NCBI GenBank assembly: GCA_030695265.1
Contig: JAUYTA010000592.1
Coordinates: 1-6,342 of the forward strand
Reading direction: 5' to 3'
From: Bacteroidota bacterium
Lineage (GTDB): Bacteria; Bacteroidota; Bacteroidia; Bacteroidales; Prolixibacteraceae
DNA length: 6,342 nucleotides
Shown: one piece after another, positions 1 to 5,243 of the stretch
Position numbering within the stretch: position 1 is the stretch's first letter
Layout of the letters: each line of letters opens with the position of its first letter
Program-made: the position numbers and the translations under genes
Notes under the pieces: model-generated
What the model saw: only the letters and a program-made list of their open reading frames with translations
The model's database searches: none
Told to the model about the DNA's origin: nothing

Positions 1-605
1 AAATAGGCCGAATAATTTACTTTGGTCATTAATTCGAAAGTTTCAGGAGTCATTTCATCCAGTCCACCGGCGCGTAAAATCCCTGCATTGCTGATAAAAA
101 CATCCAACCCACCAAATTCGCAAACGGTTTGAAATACAAGATTTTCAACAGAAGCGGCATTCGACACGTCAGCTTTTACAAAATAAGCTTTGTTTTTGCC
201 TTTGCCGCTGTTTAGCGATGCTGCAAATTCAAGTCCTTTGGGTTCGTTGAGATCGGCAATTACCACGTTGGCGCCATTTTCCATCAGGTTTTCAACTATT
301 CCGGCTCCAAAACCCTGGGCGCCACCGGTAACTATCGCAATGCGTTTATCGGCACGACCGCCGGTTGCGCCCATTGCCAAAGCACTTCGGTACTGTTCCA
401 CTTCCCAGGTATCGATAAACTGAACCTGTTCAGCAGTCATCGGACTTTGCCCGCCAAATTTTTCGGAATACGTGCTCACCATGCAGGTATCCATGATCAC
501 CTCTTCGAGCGTTGCAACGCCCTGCGCATTGTCACTTGCCAGCAAACATCCGATTCCCTTTACGAAAATGATCTTCGGAGCTTTGGGTTGCGTTTGGTTG
601 TATTC
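1..605 (-). CDS. Short-chain dehydrogenase half (plus aldolase C-terminal tail) of an interrupted bifunctional aldolase/dehydrogenase, partial
   Basis: This is the continuation, in the same reading frame, of the aldolase gene at 606-1505, cut from it by one TAG and truncated by the left window edge. About 201 codons are open. The first ~65 residues after the stop (IIFVKGIG..., then FIDTWEVEQYR) resemble the C-terminal part of the class II aldolase domain in bifunctional RhaEW proteins. Next come the SDR Rossmann strand and glycine motif IVTGGAQGFGAGI (about 309-335), an acidic residue ending beta-2 (VVIADLNEP, about 237-266) that suggests NAD(H) preference, a KADVS motif, and SNAGI (about 78-92). 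The catalytic YxxxK lies beyond the edge. The known family role is oxidation of the aldehyde released by the aldolase, such as L-lactaldehyde. No plausible start precedes the conserved segment: the first in-frame ATG (492-494) would remove part of it. The piece is therefore unlikely to be an independent gene. The SDR assignment is firm; the exact substrate is inferred. Confidence 0.85.
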
Positions 606-608
606 CTA
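606..608 (-). other. In-frame amber (TAG) codon interrupting the aldolase/SDR gene
   Basis: On the minus strand the frame reads ...L-S-G-K-I-TAG-E-Y-N-Q-T-Q-P-K..., and both sides continue one recognisable protein family in one frame with no insertion or deletion. A single base change from AAG, CAG, GAG or TAC/TAT would explain it. The following base is G, not the C known to favour readthrough, and I see no obvious recoding hairpin. TAG also ends the PHP gene (1648-1650) and the monoheme cytochrome gene (5619-5621) at sensible places, so reassignment of TAG is unlikely. A nonsense mutation or a sequence/assembly error is the simplest reading. Confidence 0.85.
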
Positions 609-1505
609 TATTTTTCCTGAAAGGTCATTCAGCAAAGCTTCTGCATCGCCTGTAAATTCAACATAAATAAACGACGAATTGCAATACACAATTCCATCAG
701 GAATAAACGGCAAAGCAATTTTCCGGTATTCCGTTTCCGAAGAAATGAAACGTTGGATCAGTAAATTATTGATGACTTTCACGGTTTTCAGCCCATTTGC
801 TGAAAGCATCATCCGCACGGCAGGCAATATTTGCACAATCGAAGCGTCAATTGGAAGGGTTTCCACTTCAGGAACTTCACCAATAAAAGCATCGAGTTTG
901 GCGATTACTGTATTATAGATGGAATGAATTTCGGCAACCGTATCGGCTGCAACGAAAATTCCGTGATTTTGCAGCAAAATGATTTGTGGTTCTTTTCCTG
1001 TTTTTTCCCTGAATGCGGTGATGCGGGTTTCCACTTCTTTAAACAGAATATATCCCGGATCGACATAAGGAACGTAAACGACTTCGCTGCCAAACAGTTC
1101 AGCAGTAAGTTTTTCTACAGCGTTTCCGCACATCAGCCCGTTAACTTTGGTGCTGTGGGTGTGCACCACAAAACGGAATGCAATCAGGTTGTGCAGCGAA
1201 GCTTCCACCGAAGGCCGCAATCCTTTTTCAGGATTAAAACGGGCATTCAGCAAATCGTGTTTAATCTGGTTTTCGCGTTCCATCACGTTTTCCGAATATG
1301 TTTTTTCAGAGATTGCTTTCATTAATTTACGGTCGAGCACTGCAAATCCGTTTTCATCGATGGTGGCCAGGCTAACGCCACTGGCTTTTACATATATTCG
1401 TTCGTCGTCTTTGTAGGAAGTGTTTCCGCCACCGGCAATCACAAAATCTTTTTTGCTGCCGTAAAATTGCGATACTTCTATTAATTCCTGAATTTCTTTT
1501 TTCAT
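606..1505 (-). CDS. Class II aldolase domain, N-terminal half of a RhaEW-like bifunctional aldolase/dehydrogenase, prematurely stopped
   Basis: The 299-residue product shows class II (zinc) aldolase marks: the phosphate-binding loop AGGGNTS (residues 24-30), ASG (41-43), catalytic Glu in RPSVEASLHN (E101), zinc ligands H115 and H117 in VVHTHSTKVNGL, and the third His in QNHGIFV (H181). In the RhaEW family this domain cleaves a ketose 1-phosphate such as L-rhamnulose-1-phosphate into DHAP and L-lactaldehyde, in the cytoplasm. The family protein continues into an SDR domain to about 690 residues. Here translation ends at 606 before the last aldolase segment, so this product would probably misfold or be inactive. 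I chose ATG at 1503-1505. A GTG at 1524-1526 is also in frame and adds 7 residues (VFQNYKQ), but it sits in the arm of a hairpin repeat. Neither start has a Shine-Dalgarno sequence. The PHP gene lies 142 bp upstream on the same strand. The sugar could also be a fuculose or related phosphate. Confidence 0.85.
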   Translation of the reverse strand: MKKEIQELIEVSQFYGSKKDFVIAGGGNTSYKDDERIYVKASGVSLATIDENGFAVLDRKLMKAISEKTYSENVMERENQIKHDLLNARFNPEKGLRPSVEASLHNLIAFRFVVHTHSTKVNGLMCGNAVEKLTAELFGSEVVYVPYVDPGYILFKEVETRITAFREKTGKEPQIILLQNHGIFVAADTVAEIHSIYNTVIAKLDAFIGEVPEVETLPIDASIVQILPAVRMMLSANGLKTVKVINNLLIQRFISSETEYRKIALPFIPDGIVYCNSSFIYVEFTGDAEALLNDLSGKI

Positions 1506-1523
1506 CTGTTTGTAATTTTGAAA

Positions 1524-1582
1524 CACATAGGCACATAGAAAACATAGTTATTATTTTTCTATGTGAACTATGTGCCTATGTG
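1524..1582. repeat. Strong imperfect hairpin with CACATAGGCACATAG arms
   Basis: Arms 1524-1538 (CACATAGGCACATAG) and 1568-1582 (its exact reverse complement) make a 15-bp perfect stem. After a symmetric 3x3 internal loop (1539-1541 / 1565-1567) a further 6 bp pair (1542-1547 with 1559-1564) around an 11-nt AT loop. The arms themselves contain a CACATAG/GCACATAG tandem pattern. No T-run follows on either strand, so it is not a classical terminator. It lies between the PHP gene and the aldolase ATG, and would form the start of the aldolase leader RNA if the promoter candidate at 1592-1620 is used. The simple word structure resembles dispersed intergenic palindromes of Bacteroidota genomes; that is recollection and not testable here. 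Confidence 0.75.
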
Positions 1583-1591
1583 GTTAATTTT

Positions 1592-1620
1592 CATATACTC
1601 TTTATTTTGTTTTTCGTCAA
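1592..1620 (-). promoter_or_regulatory. Candidate sigma70-like promoter for the aldolase gene
   Basis: Reading the minus strand, TTGACG (1620-1615) is followed after 17 bp by TATATG (1597-1592), which is close to the -35/-10 consensus at ideal spacing. Predicted transcription would start near 1585, just before the hairpin at 1582-1524. The caveat is that the primary sigma factor of Bacteroidota usually reads a TAnnTTTG -7 element with a TTG -33 element, and I see no good match to that here. The call is weak and rests on spacing plus the adjoining palindrome. Confidence 0.3.
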
Positions 1621-1639
1621 GACGTACGATCGTATGTCT
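1620..1639. promoter_or_regulatory. 20-bp near-perfect palindrome, possible operator
   Basis: The two 10-bp halves AGACGTACGA and TCGTATGTCT are reverse complements with 9 of 10 pairs matching (mismatch 1624/1635), and there is no spacer. It abuts the -35 candidate of the aldolase promoter, with its centre about 44 bp upstream of the predicted start, a typical place for an activator or repressor dimer. It also lies 8 bp beyond the PHP stop codon. The binding protein is unknown; it does not resemble the LacI-type AACG..CGTT core. Confidence 0.35.
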
Positions 1640-1647
1640 CTACCAAC

Positions 1648-2880
1648 CTATTTTGCAAAATGTCCGATTACCGCATTTCCCAATTCTGCAAAGACATCGT
1701 ATTTTTTTGTTTTGGCAATGCCATCTGCATCCAGAAAACCTTCTTCGCCTTTGGCAATAAGGTACTGATGCGCTGCTATGATGCAAGCGCCTTCGTATCC
1801 AATACGTTCGAGTTCTTCATCCAGATCGACTCCGCCACTGCACGAAACTTTTACGGGATCGAGTTGCGGAGTGTTGTGTTCGGTTCCGAAAGTGATCAGG
1901 AAATTTTTAGAGCGGAAATAGGTGACAAAGTCTTTCAGTACCGCGAAAGTGTTGCGGCCAGGAATCAGTTCAAGGCTGTAAACACCTTTATTTACAAGGG
2001 TTTCGTAAAGCTTAACGAAATTACCTTCGTAGTCGGTAAAATTACCTTTGGCATCGTCGAGTAGCACCGGATAACATGGAATTCCCCCCGCTTTCACAAT
2101 GATACCAATCACTTGTTCCAAACTTAGAAACGCTTTCGGAACTTCAGGAACAAAAGCCCGTCCGCCGGTTTTCAGCAGATTGCCACGAATTTCATTCTCG
2201 ATTCCGGTAAAATCGGTCAATTTTGATTTGAGTTCTTTGCCGGAAAATAATTGTTTGTACAGGTTTAATTTTTCTTCCGAAGAACTGATTTTTTCATCTA
2301 TTGCGATGCGCAAAGCCTTGGCAATATGCCGTTCGCGAAGCATATTTTTTGCGTATTTCGCTTTCAGCCCTTCAAAAGTAAAGCTGAATCCTGCATTTAC
2401 CTCGGCCAGCAAGTCATTCAGTTTTTCAACCATTTCGGCAGTCTGAACATTGCTTTCGTGCTGAACCTGTTCAAGTAATCTCAACTGTTCGCCAGCCAAA
2501 ACCAGCGGACTGGTAAGCCCTTTTCCGGAGAAATAGGTCCGGCCGGGATTTGCAGGATCATTTACCCGAACGCCGGCATCCTGAAGGTCTTTTTGCAACG
2601 ACATGAATTCGATGTTGAACAGCGGGAAAATTTTATATTTCGCTGCCAGATCAGCAAATTCAGCATATCCGTCAGTAGTATAAAAATCGTTGATGCCAAG
2701 CACCTGAACACCTTCGGCTTCGGCCATTTTGAATACCTGGTCAATTTCGGTAAATGCACTGAATGAGAATGGAGTGTGGAAGTGCCCGTTTACCAGCAGT
2801 GTATTGTTTGGTTTGTTTTTCGCTTCAGCCAACAAAACCGGCTTTTCCGGAAATTCTGCAAAAATGGATTGTTTGTTCAT
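1648..2880 (-). CDS. PHP-domain (polymerase and histidinol phosphatase fold) protein, atypical metal site
   Basis: The 410-residue protein has a PHP-type motif I, NGHFHTPFS (H33-x-H35), at the usual N-terminal place, then motif II GINDFYTTDGY (N64-D65-F66), where classical PHP phosphoesterases have T-D-H. A conserved Glu follows in FNIEFMSL (E91). RERHIAKAL (H185) matches the helix seen in TrpH-like PHP enzymes, and FGTEHNTP (H335) stands where a metal-binding D/E-x-H motif is expected. Residues ~95-180 and the C-terminal ~75 residues are not recognisable motifs, and the length exceeds a minimal PHP domain (~280). No signal peptide or membrane segment is seen, so it is cytoplasmic. PHP enzymes use a bi- or trinuclear metal site to hydrolyse phosphate esters. 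With the motif II His missing, the exact reaction here is uncertain. It lies upstream of, and co-directional with, the RhaEW-like gene, which suggests a role with sugar phosphates or their metabolites. ATG at 2878-2880, no Shine-Dalgarno; it stops with TAG. Confidence 0.8.
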   Translation of the reverse strand: MNKQSIFAEFPEKPVLLAEAKNKPNNTLLVNGHFHTPFSFSAFTEIDQVFKMAEAEGVQVLGINDFYTTDGYAEFADLAAKYKIFPLFNIEFMSLQKDLQDAGVRVNDPANPGRTYFSGKGLTSPLVLAGEQLRLLEQVQHESNVQTAEMVEKLNDLLAEVNAGFSFTFEGLKAKYAKNMLRERHIAKALRIAIDEKISSSEEKLNLYKQLFSGKELKSKLTDFTGIENEIRGNLLKTGGRAFVPEVPKAFLSLEQVIGIIVKAGGIPCYPVLLDDAKGNFTDYEGNFVKLYETLVNKGVYSLELIPGRNTFAVLKDFVTYFRSKNFLITFGTEHNTPQLDPVKVSCSGGVDLDEELERIGYEGACIIAAHQYLIAKGEEGFLDADGIAKTKKYDVFAELGNAVIGHFAK

Positions 2881-2901
2881 TGTATTATAGTTTTTTTGAA
2901 G

Positions 2902-3004
2902 TTCCTGAATATTGATACAAAATAAACCATTGTTGACGGGATTTGTATCCTTTGCTGTCCTGTAACCTGATTTTATTTGAAATTTCAGAATAACTATTCA
3001 GGAA
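2902..3004. repeat. Nested inverted repeats upstream of the PHP gene
   Basis: TTCCTGAATA (2902-2911) and TATTCAGGAA (2995-3004) are exact 10-bp reverse complements. Nested inside are GATACAAA (2914-2921) and TTTGTATC (2942-2949), an exact 8-bp pair around 20 bp. They may be split operator half-sites for a regulator of the divergent genes, or stems of a folded leader RNA. AT richness makes chance pairing appreciable, so the functional call is weak although the repeats are exact. Confidence 0.4.
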
Positions 3005-3058
3005 ATAAAATAAAAGGAGCTGTAAGTATTTTATATTTTATTTCTAAAATGTTTCCTA

Positions 3059-3174
3059 ATTTTATGCGGCCAAATATCTATTTATTTGCATTTATAAATA
3101 GATTAGGTATCTTGAGGCGCTTTAAAAAACATTATTTTTTAAATTTTTTCAGGAATGCGAATACCGCATAAAAT
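3059..3174. repeat. Multi-branched inverted-repeat structure in the regulator leader
   Basis: An outer 11-bp perfect stem, ATTTTATGCGG (3059-3069) with CCGCATAAAAT (3164-3174), encloses two hairpins. One has a 10-bp perfect stem (3076-3085 / 3094-3103) with an 8-nt loop. The other has a 9-bp perfect stem (3121-3129 / 3135-3143) with loop CATTA, followed on the plus strand by six T (3144-3149), as in an intrinsic terminator but with an all-AT stem. The 3' arm of the outer stem can instead pair locally: ATGCG (3155-3159) with CGCAT (3165-3169). The two folds exclude each other. It ends 27 bp before the regulator ATG. It could be a cis-acting RNA, a cruciform or a small transposon relic; no flanking target duplication is visible. 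Confidence 0.5.
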
Positions 3175-3201
3175 GGTCTGAGTATCGAATATATCAGAAT
3201 T

Positions 3202-3927
3202 ATGGAATCAAGAAAATTATTGGAAGTCTGCGATAAATGTAAAGAAAATTGTTGTTCCCGTTGTTTTGACGATGGAGAAGACAGTATTTTCGACTGCCTG
3301 ACAACAGACGAATTGGAACTATTGGTCAAAGAGAAAAGACGTATTCACTTTAAGGCTGGTGAAACCATATTAAAGCAAAACACGTCGGCAAGCCATGTGG
3401 TATGTGTAAATCACGGATTGGCAAAAATTTTAGCTGAAGGCAACGGAGACAAAAAACTGATTCTAAGACTGGTTGCCAGTCATTCGATACTAACCGGTGG
3501 AGGACTATTTATTGATGAAGTCAGGCATTTCACTATTCAGGCCGTAACCGCAGTTGAATGTTGTTTTATTGATTCGGACAAAATATACGAACTGGTTTCA
3601 AGAAACAGCCAATTTGCATTTGAGCTTTTAAAGCTTAACAACCGGCAAAATATGGAGATGCTGAACAATCTGGTCGGAATCACCCAAAAGTATATGCCAG
3701 GAAGAGTATCCGATTTACTACTTTATCTGAAAAATGAAATCTTCAAGAGCAATCCTTTCGATACACATCTTTCGCGGCAGGAACTGGCTGACATGACCAG
3801 CATGACCATGGAAAGTTTTATCCGCATTCTGAAAGAATTTAAACTGGCCGGAATTATTTCTGTTGAAGGTACAAATATCCACATATTAGATGAAGAGGCT
3901 CTTAACTTAATAAGTAGAAAGGGCTGA
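3202..3927 (+). CDS. Fnr/Crp-family transcriptional regulator with N-terminal cysteine cluster
   Basis: The 241-residue protein has the Fnr/Crp layout: a cysteine-rich N-terminus, a cyclic-nucleotide-binding-like beta-roll (about 35-130, with FKAGETILKQN at 50-60), a dimerisation helix (about 130-160) and a C-terminal winged helix (about 170-235). The helix-turn-helix reads LSRQELADMTSMTMESFIRILKEF in two halves, with E204 and R208 at the places that read the G-C pair in FNR/CRP sites. The serine of E. coli FNR (S212) is replaced by I207. Cysteines are C10-x2-C13-x3-C17-C18-x2-C21, C32 just before LTTDELELL, and C120-C121 in AVECCFID. The latter aligns with the central cluster ligand C122 of E. 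coli FNR. The arrangement suggests an iron-sulfur redox/O2 or NO sensor; a plain thiol or zinc site is the alternative. ATG at 3202; no Shine-Dalgarno is visible. An FNR-type box and cytochrome genes follow on the same strand, so local control is likely. Confidence 0.88.
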   Translation: MESRKLLEVCDKCKENCCSRCFDDGEDSIFDCLTTDELELLVKEKRRIHFKAGETILKQNTSASHVVCVNHGLAKILAEGNGDKKLILRLVASHSILTGGGLFIDEVRHFTIQAVTAVECCFIDSDKIYELVSRNSQFAFELLKLNNRQNMEMLNNLVGITQKYMPGRVSDLLLYLKNEIFKSNPFDTHLSRQELADMTSMTMESFIRILKEFKLAGIISVEGTNIHILDEEALNLISRKG

Positions 3928-3943
3928 TTTTTTGACCCGCATA

Positions 3944-3957
3944 CTGATATATATCAA
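3944..3957. promoter_or_regulatory. FNR-type binding site
   Basis: CTGATATATATCAA matches the FNR consensus TTGAT-N4-ATCAA at 9 of 10 specified bases and contains a perfect 12-bp palindrome, TGATATATATCA (3945-3956). It lies 17 bp after the Fnr-like regulator stop codon and 155 bp before the hexaheme cytochrome start, the correct place to control the cytochrome operon. A TATACT (4033-4038) downstream would put the site about 92-95 bp upstream of transcription start, a spacing used by class I activators, but no convincing -35 or -33 element accompanies it. The recognition-helix residues E204 and R208 of the neighbouring regulator fit a TGA-type half-site. Confidence 0.6.
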
Positions 3958-4112
3958 TCCATCCACTGTCATTAATCATCGCATTCCCTTGTAAACATCA
4001 ATGACACAAAATTAAAATAATGAAGTAAGGTTTATACTTTAGCAACGTGAAAAACCATAAAAGGAGCTTCACAAAGAGTTATCAACAATAGTAACCTTAA
4101 CATACTTATTTT

Positions 4113-5162
4113 ATGAAACTTAAAAATTTTATTCAGCTCTTGCTTCTTGCAACTGTAATCATGTTTACAGCTCCTTCATGTGTAAAAGAAGGGCCAATAG
4201 GACTTTCAGGCGCAGATGGTACTAACGGACTTAATGGTACGGATGGAAAAGATGGAAGTGTTACTTGTCTGGCATGTCACTCAGGTAATAATATGGCTCA
4301 GAAAGCGGCTGAGTTTGCAACGTCGGCTCACAGTTCAGGAGCAATTGCCGTTGATTATGCCGGAGGCCGCGCTGGTTGTGCAAGATGTCATTCACATGAA
4401 GGTTTTGTACAATTTATTACATTAGGGATTAACGATTTGCCGGTAACAAATCCAAGTGCCTGGGAATGTTCTACATGCCACGGAATTCACAAAACATTTG
4501 AAGGTAAAGATTATGCATTGAGAATTAATGCTCCGGTTGTTCCGGTTGTTGCAGCGAATGGCACTATGGATTTAAAAGGAAGCAGCAACTTATGTGCAAC
4601 CTGTCACCAATCAAGAAGTGCAGAACCAGGTACAGCCTCGCCTGGAGCGAATTTCACCATGACAGTACGTACATACCCACATTACTCAGCACAGTCAAAT
4701 GTACTTTTCGGAAATGGATTTGCTGAAATTCCGGGTTCTGTTGCTTATCCTACAAAAGGAACTGCCGACCACTTTACCAAGGCTGGCGGATCATGTGTAG
4801 GTTGTCACATGGGAACATTTGCGGCTAAACAAGGCGGGCACTCATATATACCAAGTTTAAAAGCATGTAATGATTGTCATGGTGGAACACCAAGCACTAA
4901 TTACAATTATGGTGGTATTCAAACAGATACTCAAGCAAAACTCACACAACTTCGCGACAAATTATTGGCTTTAGGTGTTATTACCAAAACTACTGTTGAC
5001 GGTGTAGATACCTACGCACCAAAAGCAGGTTCAGTTCCAATGGTTCAGGCTCAGGCAGTATTCAACTATTTTGGAATTAAATATGACCGTAGTTTGGGTG
5101 TGCACAATCCAAAATATGTAAAAGCTTTATTGGTGAACACCCTTGAAGCGCTTAACAAATAA
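4113..5162 (+). CDS. Hexaheme c-type cytochrome lipoprotein with collagen-like spacer
   Basis: The 349-residue protein begins with a lipoprotein signal: Lys-rich start, hydrophobic stretch 6-18 and lipobox TAPSC with C23 as the lipidated residue. A Gly-X-Y run of seven triplets follows (about 27-48, GPI GLS GAD GTN...). Six CxxCH heme-c motifs start at 52, 89, 119, 161, 228 and 252. Seven further histidines (73, 95, 126, 190, 220, 243, 331) are enough to give every heme a bis-His ligation, usual in multiheme electron carriers. The C-terminus carries the GVHNPKY motif (329-335) and a long helix, common in multiheme cytochromes of the cytochrome c3/octaheme group. I expect an envelope-anchored electron-transfer protein; no enzymatic heme site such as the CxxCK of NrfA is present. 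Charged residues just after the lipid cysteine (V-K-E) weakly suggest surface export. The ATG has no Shine-Dalgarno; an AAGGAG at 4061-4066 is too distant. An FNR box lies upstream and a terminator downstream. Confidence 0.92.
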   Translation: MKLKNFIQLLLLATVIMFTAPSCVKEGPIGLSGADGTNGLNGTDGKDGSVTCLACHSGNNMAQKAAEFATSAHSSGAIAVDYAGGRAGCARCHSHEGFVQFITLGINDLPVTNPSAWECSTCHGIHKTFEGKDYALRINAPVVPVVAANGTMDLKGSSNLCATCHQSRSAEPGTASPGANFTMTVRTYPHYSAQSNVLFGNGFAEIPGSVAYPTKGTADHFTKAGGSCVGCHMGTFAAKQGGHSYIPSLKACNDCHGGTPSTNYNYGGIQTDTQAKLTQLRDKLLALGVITKTTVDGVDTYAPKAGSVPMVQAQAVFNYFGIKYDRSLGVHNPKYVKALLVNTLEALNK

Positions 5163-5181
5163 GGTATAACGTGAAAAGATA

Positions 5182-5219
5182 AAAAAAGGCTTCTCTTTTT
5201 AAAAATTGAAGCCTTTTTT
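5182..5219. terminator. Intrinsic terminator between the two cytochrome genes
   Basis: A 12-bp perfect stem, AAAAAAGGCTTC (5182-5193) with GAAGCCTTTTTT (5208-5219), has a 14-nt AT loop (5194-5207) that can itself pair. The descending arm ends in six T on the plus strand, and the symmetric A-run would serve the minus strand, so it can act in both directions. It begins 20 bp after the hexaheme cytochrome stop and 62 bp before the next start. It therefore separates or dampens transcription between the two genes. Confidence 0.85.
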
Positions 5220-5243
5220 ATATTAATTTAAAAATTGAGAATC

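Larger units (their letters stand above)
2881..3201. other. AT-rich divergent intergenic region without a gene
   Basis: These 321 bp separate the minus-strand PHP gene from the plus-strand Fnr-like regulator. Open frames here have no recognisable protein character. The region contains two clusters of inverted repeats, described separately. A perfect TATAAT (2889-2884, minus strand) lies too close to the PHP start to serve as a normal -10 box. Motifs like the Bacteroidota -7 element (TTTATTTG at 2972-2979, plus strand) occur without a correctly spaced -33 element, so I call no promoter. Confidence 0.6.

Noticed and set aside
606..608. TAG read as a sense codon genome-wide (code change) or as pyrrolysine.
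   Set aside because: TAG ends two other genes in this window at natural C-termini. Pyrrolysine is not expected in a sugar aldolase or in this lineage, and no supporting element is visible.
831..1325. A 164-residue plus-strand open frame opposite the aldolase gene.
   Set aside because: It is antisense to a gene with clear catalytic motifs, and its translation has no recognisable domain. It is a shadow frame.
1660..2446. Two long plus-strand open frames (134 and 115 residues) opposite the PHP gene.
   Set aside because: They are shadows of the PHP coding frame, without signal peptide or domain.
2884..2889. A perfect TATAAT on the minus strand upstream of the PHP gene.
   Set aside because: It is so close to the ATG that transcription would begin at or inside the coding region, and there is no -35 partner.
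2977..3171. A 64-residue plus-strand open frame in the intergenic region.
   Set aside because: It overlaps the inverted-repeat structure and has the composition expected of AT-rich noncoding DNA (Phe, Asn, Ile, Lys). No family is recognisable.
3967..4006. TGTCATT (3967-3973) and AATGACA (4000-4006) form an inverted pair upstream of the hexaheme gene.
   Set aside because: Seven base pairs with a 26-nt gap is within chance expectation, and it does not fit a known operator.
3010..4068. The 12-mer ATAAAAGGAGCT occurs at both 3010-3021 and 4057-4068, in both leaders.
   Set aside because: A 12-bp match between two places in about 6 kb of AT-rich DNA is expected by chance, and neither AAGGAG lies at ribosome-binding distance from a start.
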